This document shows positions 1 through 7,806 of a DNA stretch of 15,247 nt, piece by piece. The stretch is from Auritidibacter sp. Marseille-P8566 (GTDB lineage Bacteria > Bacteroidota > Bacteroidia > Flavobacteriales > Flavobacteriaceae), in NCBI GenBank assembly GCA_943325595.2, contig CALPQA020000011.1:1-15247 (forward strand). Reading direction: 5' to 3'. The translations under genes and the position numbers were made by a program. The notes under the pieces were generated by a model. It saw only the letters and a list, made by a program, of their open reading frames with translations. It was not told where the DNA came from and searched no databases. Within the stretch, counting starts at the first letter, position 1. Each line of letters opens with the position of its first letter.

Positions 1-581
1 AATTTAAGACAAGAAATTCACCTGCCGGTTTTTATTCTAGCACACTTAACAAAAACAGTATTAGAAAATCAGGTGCTTCGTTGTTGTTAACAGGTACTTT
101 GGCACTTGATTTTGGTGTTGGAATTCCAATTAACTTAGACCTAAATGATTTTGTTATTTTTAAAGAAAATGCAGCGGACAACCAACAATTAGGAACTTTA
201 TCTGGAACAATAAATCAAACCGTTGACACCTATCCTTTGGTAATTGACTATATCTTGACAACAACGGAAATAGAAACTTTACCAACCTATACTTCTAATA
301 ATCATGTTTATACGGATGTAAAAAGAGTAAAAACTGTTTTAAATGCAAAAATCACTACAAACATTTTAGTTGGAGGAATGCAATATGCAGCTTCAATCTT
401 AAGTCCGCAAAATGTGGTAGTTTCCAACCAATACTATGCAAAAAACATTGGAATGGTTTATACAAATACAATTATCAATTATCAATTAAATCAGCTTCCT
501 GGTGGAACTACATTGCCAATTCCTCCAAGTGGAAATCAAACTCAAAACGAGTATTTAAATGGATATAATGTAAGCCACTAA
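1..581 (+). CDS. Unrecognised protein, C-terminal part (5' end outside window)
   Basis: The reading frame is open from the left edge (first full codon at position 3) to a TAA at 579-581, giving 192 codons. A TTG at 81 could be called as a start, but the frame continues upstream with normal codon use, so the gene almost certainly begins outside the window. I do not recognise the family. The visible part is rich in Thr, Asn, Ile and Val in alternating patterns, with no cysteine and no long hydrophobic stretch, which suggests a beta-rich, probably secreted or periplasmic domain. Near the end there is a segment reading NIGMVYTNT followed by a Gly/Pro/Thr-rich tail. It ends with a polar tail rather than the aromatic residue of a beta-barrel, and I see no type IX secretion C-terminal signal. 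The function is unknown. Confidence 0.75.
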   Translation, partial: FKTRNSPAGFYSSTLNKNSIRKSGASLLLTGTLALDFGVGIPINLDLNDFVIFKENAADNQQLGTLSGTINQTVDTYPLVIDYILTTTEIETLPTYTSNNHVYTDVKRVKTVLNAKITTNILVGGMQYAASILSPQNVVVSNQYYAKNIGMVYTNTIINYQLNQLPGGTTLPIPPSGNQTQNEYLNGYNVSH

Positions 582-603
582 TTATGCTTTATTTATGATT
601 TCA

Positions 604-637
604 TTGTAGTAATTTCTTACTAATTAGATTATCTTTA
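604..637 (+). promoter_or_regulatory. Candidate promoter for the beta-barrel-like gene
   Basis: A TTG at 604-606 and TATCTTTA at 630-637 are separated by 23 bases, which fits the flavobacterial form TTG-N17-23-TAnnTTTG except for the final base (A instead of G). It lies about 30 bases before the ATG at 668. A perfect 6-base inverted repeat (TAGTAA, 4-base loop, TTACTA) at 607-622 sits between the two elements and could be an operator. This is a pattern match only. Confidence 0.35.
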
Positions 638-667
638 TGTATATAAAATATATAAATAAATTAAATT

Positions 668-1150
668 ATGAAAAAGCTCCTGTTATCTACAACAATGCTC
701 TTTGGATTTATGTTCTGCGCCAATGCTCAAAACATTTCGGAAAATGCTTTAGGTCTTCGTTTGGGGACCAATGATGGATTTGGATCAGAAATTTCCTATC
801 AAAGAAAATTGTCATCAAAAAACCGTTTGGAATTAGATTTGGGTTGGAGAAACAGTAACAATGTAGACGCCATAAAACTAACTGGTTTATATACATGGGT
901 TTGGAACATCGACCAAGGATTTAATTGGTATGCTGGATTTGGTGGTGGATTAGGAAGTTGGAATACTAATGTGAATGGTTACAAAGACAACGGAACTTTC
1001 GCTTATGCCGCTGGAGACATTGGAATTGAATACAATTTTGATTTTCCTTTGCAAATATCATTGGATTTACGTCCTGAAATTGGCGGACATGGATATTATG
1101 AAAATAATTACGGTTCCGATATTGCCTTAGGACTTAGATACAAGTTTTAA
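668..1150 (+). CDS. Small secreted outer-membrane beta-barrel-like protein
   Basis: This 160-residue protein starts with a clear signal peptide (MKKLLLS, hydrophobic core, then CANA followed by Gln, cleavage expected after residue 20). The mature part alternates polar and hydrophobic residues in short strands rich in Gly, Tyr, Trp and Asn, and it ends in RYKF. A terminal aromatic residue is the usual signal for insertion of outer-membrane barrels. At about 140 mature residues it would form a barrel of roughly eight strands, similar in size to OmpW/OmpX-type or lipid A-modifying barrels, but I see no catalytic motif, so no enzyme name is given. The ATG at 668 is the only start that puts the signal peptide at the N-terminus. 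It appears to be a single-gene unit with its own promoter and the hairpin terminator just downstream. Its specific role is unknown. Confidence 0.85.
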   Translation: MKKLLLSTTMLFGFMFCANAQNISENALGLRLGTNDGFGSEISYQRKLSSKNRLELDLGWRNSNNVDAIKLTGLYTWVWNIDQGFNWYAGFGGGLGSWNTNVNGYKDNGTFAYAAGDIGIEYNFDFPLQISLDLRPEIGGHGYYENNYGSDIALGLRYKF

Positions 1151-1176
1151 AAACTATCAATTGGTTTTAAAAAATT

Positions 1177-1242
1177 AAACCATTAGGAAATAAATAATTC
1201 AAGGAACACTTGATTTAGATTTATTTCTTAATGGTTTTTTTT
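1177..1242. terminator. Bidirectional hairpin terminator between convergent genes
   Basis: The arms at 1177-1195 and 1219-1237 pair over 19 positions with a single G-T wobble. Inside, TCAAG (1199-1203) and CTTGA (1209-1213) close a 5-base loop. On the plus strand the stem runs into a T-tract to 1242. On the minus strand the A-rich bases before 1177 give a second T-tract. It therefore should end transcription both of the beta-barrel-like gene and of the long minus-strand gene series. Confidence 0.85.
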
Positions 1243-1261
1243 AAGTTATGATTTGTAGACC

Positions 1262-1690
1262 TTATTTTAATATAATTTCTTTCTTAGAGTTGATTTTAAC
1301 AATGGAGTAGGGATAAACATATTCTGTCAAAGTATTTTCAACAGTTATTTTAGGCTCATTTTCTTTGACAGAAATAACAATTGATTTTTCAGTTTCTTGA
1401 ACATCTTCTATATCAATTGTACATCCACCAACTAATTTTTCACCCATATTCAATATTAAAAAATTAGATTCATTAATATCATTTGGTTTGATTTTACCTT
1501 TAAGTTTGTCGTCACCTTGAAGCATTCTAAATTCTTGAGAGGTAGAAACAATTTCAAAAAAATGAATATTTCCTCCACCATCAGGTTGCTGTGTAATTAC
1601 TTCAAATAAAGGTTTACTACTTTCTTTAGATTTAGAAACTCCACAAGAAAACAATACTAAGGATAGCAATAACAAGCTTATTTTTTTCAT
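1262..1690 (-). CDS. PrcB_C-like lipoprotein coupled to bshA
   Basis: This is a 142-residue predicted lipoprotein. The signal sequence MKKISLLLLSLVLFSC ends in a lipobox with the acylated Cys at position 16. No acidic residues follow directly, so it lacks the acidic export signal reported for surface-exposed lipoproteins in Bacteroidota and probably faces the periplasm. The C-terminal half (about residues 70-142) has the pattern of the PrcB_C domain: a hydrophobic strand, then GEKLVGG, then strands ending in YPYSIVKI. PrcB-type proteins are described as partners of proteases, but the molecular role of the domain outside that case is not settled. Its ATG (1690-1688) overlaps the bshA TGA (1689-1687) in an ATGA arrangement, which points to translational coupling. 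A link to bacillithiol is not shown by the sequence. It is the last gene before the terminator. Confidence 0.8.
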   Translation of the reverse strand: MKKISLLLLSLVLFSCGVSKSKESSKPLFEVITQQPDGGGNIHFFEIVSTSQEFRMLQGDDKLKGKIKPNDINESNFLILNMGEKLVGGCTIDIEDVQETEKSIVISVKENEPKITVENTLTEYVYPYSIVKINSKKEIILK

Positions 1691-2820
1691 GAATACTTAT
1701 TTAGGGCTTTTTGATACAAATCTTCGTATAAAGGTACAATATTTTTTATATCAAACTGTTTTGCAACGACTAACGCATTCTTTTTAAATTCTTCCAAAAC
1801 CAAATCATCACTTAAAATTTTGATGGCATTTTGCGCCATTTCATCCGTATTCCCGACATCGCTTAAATAACCCGAAACTCCTTCAAAATTTACTTCAGGC
1901 AATCCTCCCGAATTACTTGAAATAACAGGAACTCCCCAAGCCATTGCTTCTAATGCTGCTAATCCAAAACTTTCTGTTTCAGATGGCAATAAAAATATAT
2001 CGGTATAACTTAGAATTTTATCAATTTCGTTGCTGTTTCCAAAAAAGATAACTTTATCAGAAATACCCAATTCTTGGCATAAATTTTCAGCAACTTCTTT
2101 TTCGGGACCATCACCAACCATCATTAATTTTGAAGGTATTTCTTGCTGAATTTTATAGAAAATCTTAATAATATCGGGAATTCGTTTTACTTTTCTAAAA
2201 TTACTTATATGTGTTATAATTCGCTCATTGGGTTGTGCCATAACAGAACGATGACAAGCTACTTTTGCATCTAAAACATTTTTATCCAATTCGATAAAAT
2301 TCGGAATTACATTAATCTCCTTTTTAATATTGAATAATTTATAAGTCTCCTCTTTTAAATTTTGTGAAACTGAAGTTACCACATCCGATTTGTTAATACT
2401 GAAACTCACAGCTGGTTTATAAAATGGATGATTCCCAACTAACGTAATATCAGTACCGTGAAGTGTTGTTACCATTGGGATTTTAATTCCTTCAGCTTTC
2501 AACATTTGCTTGGCCATGTAACCTGCATAAGCATGTGGAATGGCATAATGAACGTGTAATAAATCTATTTTGTAAAGTTTTACCATATCAACTAATTTGC
2601 TTGACAAAGCCAATTCATAGGGCTGGTAGTGAAACAACGGATATTCGGGTACATTTACTTCGTGGTAATGAACATTAGGATTTAAAAGGGCCAACCGAAC
2701 AGGCTGACTGTAGGTAATAAAATGGATTTCATGCCCTCTTCGAGCCAATTCAAGTCCCAATTCTGTAGCAACAACGCCACTTCCCCCAAATGTTGGATAA
2801 CAAACTATTGCAATTTTCAT
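1687..2820 (-). CDS. bshA: N-acetyl-alpha-D-glucosaminyl L-malate synthase BshA
   Basis: BshA transfers GlcNAc from UDP-GlcNAc to L-malate, the first step of bacillithiol synthesis in the cytoplasm. The protein is a GT4-family glycosyltransferase of 377 residues, the same length class as characterised BshA. The N-terminus MKIAIVCYPTFGGSGVVATE, with the glycine-rich loop at 12-15, is typical of this subgroup. Other landmarks are HVHYAIPHA (89-97), HGTD (121-124), a VGDGPE segment (235-240), and the EX7E motif with Glu 283 and Glu 291 followed by GVPVISSNSGGLPE. The ATG at 2820 is supported by this conserved N-terminus. Upstream lies an 81-bp gap after the GH3 fusion gene. Downstream it overlaps the lipoprotein gene by four bases. 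BshB and BshC, needed for the later steps, are not in this window. Confidence 0.95.
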   Translation of the reverse strand: MKIAIVCYPTFGGSGVVATELGLELARRGHEIHFITYSQPVRLALLNPNVHYHEVNVPEYPLFHYQPYELALSSKLVDMVKLYKIDLLHVHYAIPHAYAGYMAKQMLKAEGIKIPMVTTLHGTDITLVGNHPFYKPAVSFSINKSDVVTSVSQNLKEETYKLFNIKKEINVIPNFIELDKNVLDAKVACHRSVMAQPNERIITHISNFRKVKRIPDIIKIFYKIQQEIPSKLMMVGDGPEKEVAENLCQELGISDKVIFFGNSNEIDKILSYTDIFLLPSETESFGLAALEAMAWGVPVISSNSGGLPEVNFEGVSGYLSDVGNTDEMAQNAIKILSDDLVLEEFKKNALVVAKQFDIKNIVPLYEDLYQKALNKYS

Positions 2821-2901
2821 TTTTGAATTTTAGTGTAACGAATGTAACTATAAATGGTCTTAGTTCGATTTAAACTTACGTTAAATAAATTTTAATACTA
2901 T

Positions 2902-5900
2902 TTATCTTTCAATGGCGTCGTAAATTACTTTTTGAATGTCTTCCCGAATATTCTCTTTAGAAAGTTTATTCACAGTTGCTTCTGGAAAAGTTCTGTTCGA
3001 TAAAAAGACATATACAATTTCATTTTCAGCATCTGCCCAAGCAATAGTTCCAGTAAATCCAGTATGTCCGAAACTAATCATAGGCACACAACCACAAGTG
3101 GGCCCTGCAGTTCCTAATTGAGGTTTGTCAAAACCAAGTCCTCTCCTATTGGCTTCTTTACAAAAATAACACGTATTGAAATCATCAAAAGTTTTGGATG
3201 AGAAGTACTGAATATTTCCATAATTTCCCTTTTGCAAATACATCTGCATCATTTTTGCAATATCCATCGAATTAGAGAAAATCCCAGCGTGACCTCCAAC
3301 TCCACCTTCCATTGCCGCTTCCATATCATGAACGTAACCCTGAATTAATTGGTGTCGGAAATAGGTATCAATTTCTGTAGGAGCAATTACTTTCTTGTCT
3401 AATCTAGTCAATGGATTGTACATCGTGTTGTTCATTCCAAGTGAATTATAAAAGTTTTCTTGACTAAGAACATCTAATTTTTTACTGTTCATTTTTTCTA
3501 GGTAATCCTTTAATATAATGAACGTAAAATCACTGTATTTGTATTCTTTCTTTAGCGATAATTTACTGTCGACAATCATTTTCATAATAGTGTCATGGTA
3601 ATCGTTTCGCATGAACAAGCTATCGGCTACTTGTTTTGAAAATTGTTCGTTACTAACTTTACTGTAGTATTTTGGCAAAGGAATTTTTGAACTATCCAAA
3701 GTAGTTTTATAAAACGGAATCCAAGCTTGAAAACCTGCATAATGAGATAATAAATCCTTGAAAGGAATAGCCGCTTTATCCGTATTTTGAAAAATTGGAA
3801 GCATTTCACCTAATTTAGTATCTAAATGGACTTTCTTTTGATCATACAATTGCATTACATTTGGCAACGTTGAAATGATTTTTGTTAACGATGCAATATC
3901 ATAGACATCAGGATTGGAAACTTTAATTGTATTTTCATAGGTTTGTGAACCAAAAGATTTTTGATAAATCACTTTCCCTTTTCTAGCAACAAGTACTTGC
4001 AATCCGGGTGTCATTTTATTATCGATAGCTTTTTTCGCAAGATTGTCAATTCGGGATAAAATTGCGGGATTCATACCCACATTTTCTGGAGCTGCAAATC
4101 CCAATCGGTTTATTTTTTCAGTTGATAATCCATCATTTACATTGAAATTTGGAAGCACTGAAACAGGTAGTTTTCCTTTGGCTTCAATTGCTCCAAATAG
4201 TAATTCAGCCGAAACTTCTTGCGCAATGTCTGCATTTTGATAAGAAACCACAACGGCTTCGATTTCGTCAAAAGTCGTAATTGGTAAAAGTGAATACGGT
4301 TTGGTGAAAACATCTAAAATAACTTTATTTTTCTTACCTATTTCTTGTAACCAAAGCAATTCCTTTTCAGTAAAATCTTGTTTTTTCCAAGCCTTATCAG
4401 ATTTATGAAAACCTACAATTACAGTATTAAATTGGCTTAATTGCACGTTTAAACTATCAATGTTTTCATTGGCAACTTCTGTAACTTCTGTATATTTTTT
4501 CAAAGTAGTTACAAAAGCACTATTCGTATCATCACCTAATTTTACGTAGGCAATTTTGTTGTTTTCGAGAGATTTAATGGGTAGGATTTCTTCCTTATTT
4601 TTTACAACCGTAATTGCATTTTCATACAATTCATATTGCAAAGCATCATTTGATGTTGGATTAATTTCTTTGACTAAATTTAAAGTTTCAATTGGTTTGT
4701 ATTCATTTAACCCTGCAAAATATTTGAATTTTAGAATTTTCTTTACTGAATTGGATAATCTAAATTCAGAAATCAGTCCGTTTTGATAGGCTACACAAAT
4801 TTTTTCAATTGCTGCAGGAACATTTTCTGAAAGCAACAGAATATCATTTCCAGCTAAAAATGCTTCTAAATCAATATCACCAGGCGTTAACGGAATTCCA
4901 TCTTCTCTTTTATAATTACTTGCGCCTTTCATATTCAAGGCATCGGTAAAAACCAATCCATCAAATCCCAATTGATTTTTAAGAATATTAGTTACTACAT
5001 TATAAGATATTGAAGTTGGATAATTAATTCTAGGTTCCAAACTTGGAACACTTAAATGTGCTACCATCACGGAGACCAATCCTTCTTGAAACATTTTTTT
5101 ATAAGGATAAAACTCAACATCGTTAATTCTTTCTTTTGAAAAACTTACCAAAGGCAAAGATGAATGTGAATCCGTTTCGGTATCGCCGTGTCCAGGGAAA
5201 TGCTTTCCAGTTGAAAACACGCCTTGTTTTTGTACACCTTTCATCAATGCAATAGCGCTATTGGTGACATTTTCTTTGTTTTCTCCAAAAGAACGGAAAC
5301 CGATAATTGGATTTTTTGGGTTGGTATTGATATCTAAAACGGGAGCAAAATTAAAGTGAACTCCCAATCTTTTGCTTTCCAATCCCATTTTCGAACCTAC
5401 TTTTTCTATCAATTTTGTATTTCGGATAGCACCGAGAGTCATATTCCAAGGAAAACGATAGGTAGAATCCAAACGCATGCTTACGCCCCACTCTGCGTCA
5501 ATTCCGATGAAGAGAGGCAATTTGGACTTAGATTGATAGCGATTGGTTAAATTTGCTTGTCGAATTGGTCCACCTTGAAAAAATATCAAACCTCCAATTT
5601 TGTAGTCTTTTACTAGTTTTTCAATCGCATTTACATGAATCGAATCCTTGTTAGAATAAGCAGCAACCATAAATAATTGGCCTACTTTTTCATTAAAGCT
5701 CATTTGATTGTAAACGCTATCTACCCATTTTTCTTCTGCTTTTGATTCAGAAAAAAAAGGATTATTGAATGGTTTTTTATCTACAAATAAATTCGTGTCA
5801 AATTCATTTGCAATTGTATTTTTGGATTTTACTTTTTTAGTTGTGGAACAAGATATTCCAAATGCAATTAGCATTGAAAGCAAAGAAATACGAATTAATA

Positions 5901-5910
5901 CTAATTTCAT
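2902..5910 (-). CDS. GH3 beta-N-acetylhexosaminidase fused to beta-lactamase-fold serine hydrolase (lipoprotein)
   Basis: I place the start at the ATG at 5910 (1002 residues). A longer frame to 5988 would overlap the upstream gene and bury the signal peptide, while 5910 gives MKLVLIRIS and a lipobox Cys at residue 21. Residues about 60-400 are a GH3 domain with the NagZ signature KHFPGHGDT (236-244), the catalytic D-x-H pair Asp 247/His 249, and the nucleophile Asp 323 in FTDALNM. Residues about 400-595 look like the GH3 C-terminal alpha/beta domain. Residues about 615-1002 are a class C beta-lactamase/PF00144 domain with S-L-T-K (Ser 674, Lys 677), Y-S-D (792-794) and H-T-G (949-951). In Bacillus subtilis NagZ and the beta-lactamase-fold amidase AmiE act in sequence on muropeptides, so the fusion probably removes GlcNAc and then the stem peptide. 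The substrate of the second domain is inferred. An unusual set of four cysteines lies at 914, 917, 939 and 941. The protein is probably periplasmic and membrane-anchored. Confidence 0.9.
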   Translation of the reverse strand: MKLVLIRISLLSMLIAFGISCSTTKKVKSKNTIANEFDTNLFVDKKPFNNPFFSESKAEEKWVDSVYNQMSFNEKVGQLFMVAAYSNKDSIHVNAIEKLVKDYKIGGLIFFQGGPIRQANLTNRYQSKSKLPLFIGIDAEWGVSMRLDSTYRFPWNMTLGAIRNTKLIEKVGSKMGLESKRLGVHFNFAPVLDINTNPKNPIIGFRSFGENKENVTNSAIALMKGVQKQGVFSTGKHFPGHGDTETDSHSSLPLVSFSKERINDVEFYPYKKMFQEGLVSVMVAHLSVPSLEPRINYPTSISYNVVTNILKNQLGFDGLVFTDALNMKGASNYKREDGIPLTPGDIDLEAFLAGNDILLLSENVPAAIEKICVAYQNGLISEFRLSNSVKKILKFKYFAGLNEYKPIETLNLVKEINPTSNDALQYELYENAITVVKNKEEILPIKSLENNKIAYVKLGDDTNSAFVTTLKKYTEVTEVANENIDSLNVQLSQFNTVIVGFHKSDKAWKKQDFTEKELLWLQEIGKKNKVILDVFTKPYSLLPITTFDEIEAVVVSYQNADIAQEVSAELLFGAIEAKGKLPVSVLPNFNVNDGLSTEKINRLGFAAPENVGMNPAILSRIDNLAKKAIDNKMTPGLQVLVARKGKVIYQKSFGSQTYENTIKVSNPDVYDIASLTKIISTLPNVMQLYDQKKVHLDTKLGEMLPIFQNTDKAAIPFKDLLSHYAGFQAWIPFYKTTLDSSKIPLPKYYSKVSNEQFSKQVADSLFMRNDYHDTIMKMIVDSKLSLKKEYKYSDFTFIILKDYLEKMNSKKLDVLSQENFYNSLGMNNTMYNPLTRLDKKVIAPTEIDTYFRHQLIQGYVHDMEAAMEGGVGGHAGIFSNSMDIAKMMQMYLQKGNYGNIQYFSSKTFDDFNTCYFCKEANRRGLGFDKPQLGTAGPTCGCVPMISFGHTGFTGTIAWADAENEIVYVFLSNRTFPEATVNKLSKENIREDIQKVIYDAIER

Positions 5911-5923
5911 TAATGAATTTATT

Positions 5924-6406
5924 TTAAAAAAAACGACTGTGCCAACTATCCATTGCTGGAACTTCCCAAGATTCTTTGTATTCGGCAATGTTGTTTATTA
6001 AATTATTGAAAACAATTGTATTTTCTGTAACTGCTTTGTCTTTTGCCATTTTTTTGAAATCAAGCAATGTTTTATGTGCAACATGTTCCCCTAATTTAAA
6101 GGTGACATTCATTTTATCTAATAAATCAACATCATATTTTTGCTCTAAATTTTGAATAAATTGAACAGAGGAATCAATAGAACAGCCAGTTGCTTGTTGC
6201 ACTTCTTGATTTACAGCAAGAATTATAAAACGATTGTATTTCAATTCAAAAGACGCTTCCAAACCAGTTCCATGTGCGGCCCAGTTTTCGATAAAAGCTT
6301 TTAAATCAACTTCAATAGCTGCAAATTCCTCGTCAGAGAATTTTCTGTTGGATTGATAAATCCATATTTTAGATTCTTCTGGTAAATTTTCGAAAGGAAT
6401 ATACAT
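5924..6406 (-). CDS. Conserved 160-residue protein of unknown function
   Basis: The protein has 160 residues with no signal peptide and no membrane segment, so it is probably cytoplasmic. Recognisable points are the N-terminus MYIPFENLPE, the segment GCSIDSSV (74-81) with the only cysteine, and a C-terminus in WHSRFF. From memory, relatives in flavobacterial genomes often carry the name 'ABC transporter ATPase', but the sequence has no Walker A (GxxxxGK) or ABC signature motif, so that name is not supported. The gene lies 29 bases after the CCG-domain Fe-S gene and 13 bases before the GH3 fusion lipoprotein, so it is very likely cotranscribed with both. Function unknown. Confidence 0.85.
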   Translation of the reverse strand: MYIPFENLPEESKIWIYQSNRKFSDEEFAAIEVDLKAFIENWAAHGTGLEASFELKYNRFIILAVNQEVQQATGCSIDSSVQFIQNLEQKYDVDLLDKMNVTFKLGEHVAHKTLLDFKKMAKDKAVTENTIVFNNLINNIAEYKESWEVPAMDSWHSRFF

Positions 6407-6435
6407 TGTGAATTAGTTTTAATTTTAGATTTTAA

Positions 6436-7227
6436 TTACAAATCTTGAGCATTAGCAATTAGTTCGGCAATATCCATAACTTTAATATCGCCTTCTTTTT
6501 CTTTATTTTTGATTCCGTCAGTCATCATTGTGTTGCAAAAAGGACATCCAGCAGCAATTATTTCCGTGTTTGTTTCTAAGGCATCTTCGGTTCTTTCGAT
6601 ATTCACTTCCTTATTTCCAGGTTCAGCATCCTTAAACATTTGAGCACCTCCAGCACCACAGCATAAACCATTGGCTTTCGAGCGTTTCATTTCAACTAAT
6701 TCTGCATCCAGTTTTAGGATTAATTCCCGTGGAGCTTCATAAACATTATTGGCTCTTCCTAAATAACAGGGGTCGTGAAAAGTGATTTTCTTACCTTTAA
6801 ATTGTCCGCCTTCAATAGTTAAACGACCATCATCAAGCAAAGATTTTAAAAATTCAGTATGGTGAACTACTTCATATTTACCGCCTAATTCGGGATATTC
6901 GTTTTTAATTGTATTGAAACAATGCGGACAGGCAGTCACAATTTTTTTTGCTTCATAGGCATTCAAAACTTCAATGTTCATCATCGCCTGCATTTGAAAC
7001 AAAAATTCATTTCCAGCTCGTTTAGCAGGATCTCCCGTACAACTTTCTTCAGTTCCAAGCACAGCAAAAGAAACATTCGAACGATTTAATATCTTCACAA
7101 ATGCTTTTGTAATTTTTTTTGCTCTATCATCAAAACTTCCTGCACAACCTACCCAAAATAAAACTTCGGGTTGTTTTCCTTGTGCAAGCATTTCAGCCAT
7201 TGTTGGAACTACTAAACTTTCTGACAT
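6436..7227 (-). CDS. Fe-S protein with two CCG (DUF224) domains
   Basis: This 263-residue soluble protein has two cysteine-rich CCG-type repeats as in HdrB/HdrD, GlpC and the C-terminal part of ETF:menaquinone oxidoreductases. Repeat 1 has Cys 28, Cys 63 in ESCTGDP (replacing the usual CCG) and CPHC at 100-103. Repeat 2 has Cys 154 in DPCYLG, the canonical CCG at 189-191 and CPFC at 228-231. Such repeats bind noncubane or related Fe-S clusters that exchange electrons with thiols, flavoproteins or quinones. There is no membrane segment. It would need a membrane partner, and the protein encoded at 7825-9156 (NarI-like membrane part plus two 4Fe-4S sites) fits that role. It follows the HAD-like gene by 63 bases. 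The substrate is not shown by the sequence. LutA is another CCG protein of similar length, but no LutB or LutC is nearby. Confidence 0.9.
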   Translation of the reverse strand: MSESLVVPTMAEMLAQGKQPEVLFWVGCAGSFDDRAKKITKAFVKILNRSNVSFAVLGTEESCTGDPAKRAGNEFLFQMQAMMNIEVLNAYEAKKIVTACPHCFNTIKNEYPELGGKYEVVHHTEFLKSLLDDGRLTIEGGQFKGKKITFHDPCYLGRANNVYEAPRELILKLDAELVEMKRSKANGLCCGAGGAQMFKDAEPGNKEVNIERTEDALETNTEIIAAGCPFCNTMMTDGIKNKEKEGDIKVMDIAELIANAQDL

Positions 7228-7290
7228 TTCTTATTATTTTATTGGTTATTCATTGTTTTAAAATCGATTAATAAAACAACAAATTATTTT

Positions 7291-7737
7291 TTATTCATGG
7301 TGTTCGTCATCAAAAACCTGAATAGTAACTTCTTTGTCTACTAAATCAGTAAATTTACCACGGTATCTTGTTGCTTTAACCAAGTGATTGTCTATCCAAT
7401 GATAATTTCCTCCACGAGGTTTCCCCATTACCATTCCATGGTATTTGAAACCGTGTTGTTTCAACCAGATCTCTGTATATTCTCTGTGTTCTTCTGTTCG
7501 AGAAGTAAAAAAACAGATAATATGACCTTCATCATACCATTTATTTAATGTCACTAATGCGTCAGGATAAACCTCGGCAGTTAACATTCTTTCTGGCTCT
7601 TCATTTGGAATATCATCGCAGATAGTTCCGTCGATATCAATTAAATAATTTTTTACGCCATCAGGCAAAATTGGACTAATTGTGTGACCATTTTCACTTG
7701 CTGCGACTAATTTTTTGTCTAAATCTTCTGAGTTCAT
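7291..7737 (-). CDS. Small HAD-like hydrolase
   Basis: This 148-residue cytoplasmic protein carries HAD superfamily motifs: DIDGT (34-38, with Asp 34 and Asp 36 as the likely nucleophile and acid/base pair), FFTSR (76-80, motif II), Lys 106 in GKPRGG, and Asp 116 in HWIDN near the expected motif III/IV region. There is no large cap domain, so a small phosphorylated compound or a macromolecular end is possible as substrate, but nothing identifies it. I recall relatives carrying the name 'phosphoheptose isomerase'. The motifs argue against an isomerase of the SIS fold. It stands between the two Fe-S genes, with an 87-bp gap that includes a probable terminator on one side and a 63-bp gap on the other. 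That spacing is looser than elsewhere in the gene series and may mean it was inserted. Confidence 0.8.
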   Translation of the reverse strand: MNSEDLDKKLVAASENGHTISPILPDGVKNYLIDIDGTICDDIPNEEPERMLTAEVYPDALVTLNKWYDEGHIICFFTSRTEEHREYTEIWLKQHGFKYHGMVMGKPRGGNYHWIDNHLVKATRYRGKFTDLVDKEVTIQVFDDEHHE

Positions 7738-7775
7738 TTTTGTTGTGTGTTTGTAATTTAATATTTAAAATTATT

Positions 7776-7806
7776 AAAAACCCTCTTAAACTCACCTATA
7801 AGAGAA
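7776..7806 (-). terminator. Probable intrinsic terminator after the membrane Fe-S gene
   Basis: Read on the minus strand, CTCTTA (7804-7799) pairs with TAAGAG (7788-7783) around a 10-base loop, and two further G-U pairs extend the stem to eight. A run of five T follows directly (7780-7776). The stem is short, so termination may be partial and some transcription may pass to the HAD-like gene. Confidence 0.5.

Noticed and set aside
2936..3121. Plus-strand open frames inside the GH3 fusion gene (also at 4043, 4556, 5356, 5765)
   Set aside because: They are antisense shadows of a long gene with strong domain motifs and show no recognisable protein features.
5911..5988. Upstream ATG extending the GH3 fusion protein to 1028 residues
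   Set aside because: It would overlap the preceding gene by 65 bases and place 26 extra residues before a clear lipoprotein signal peptide; the ATG at 5910 fits better.
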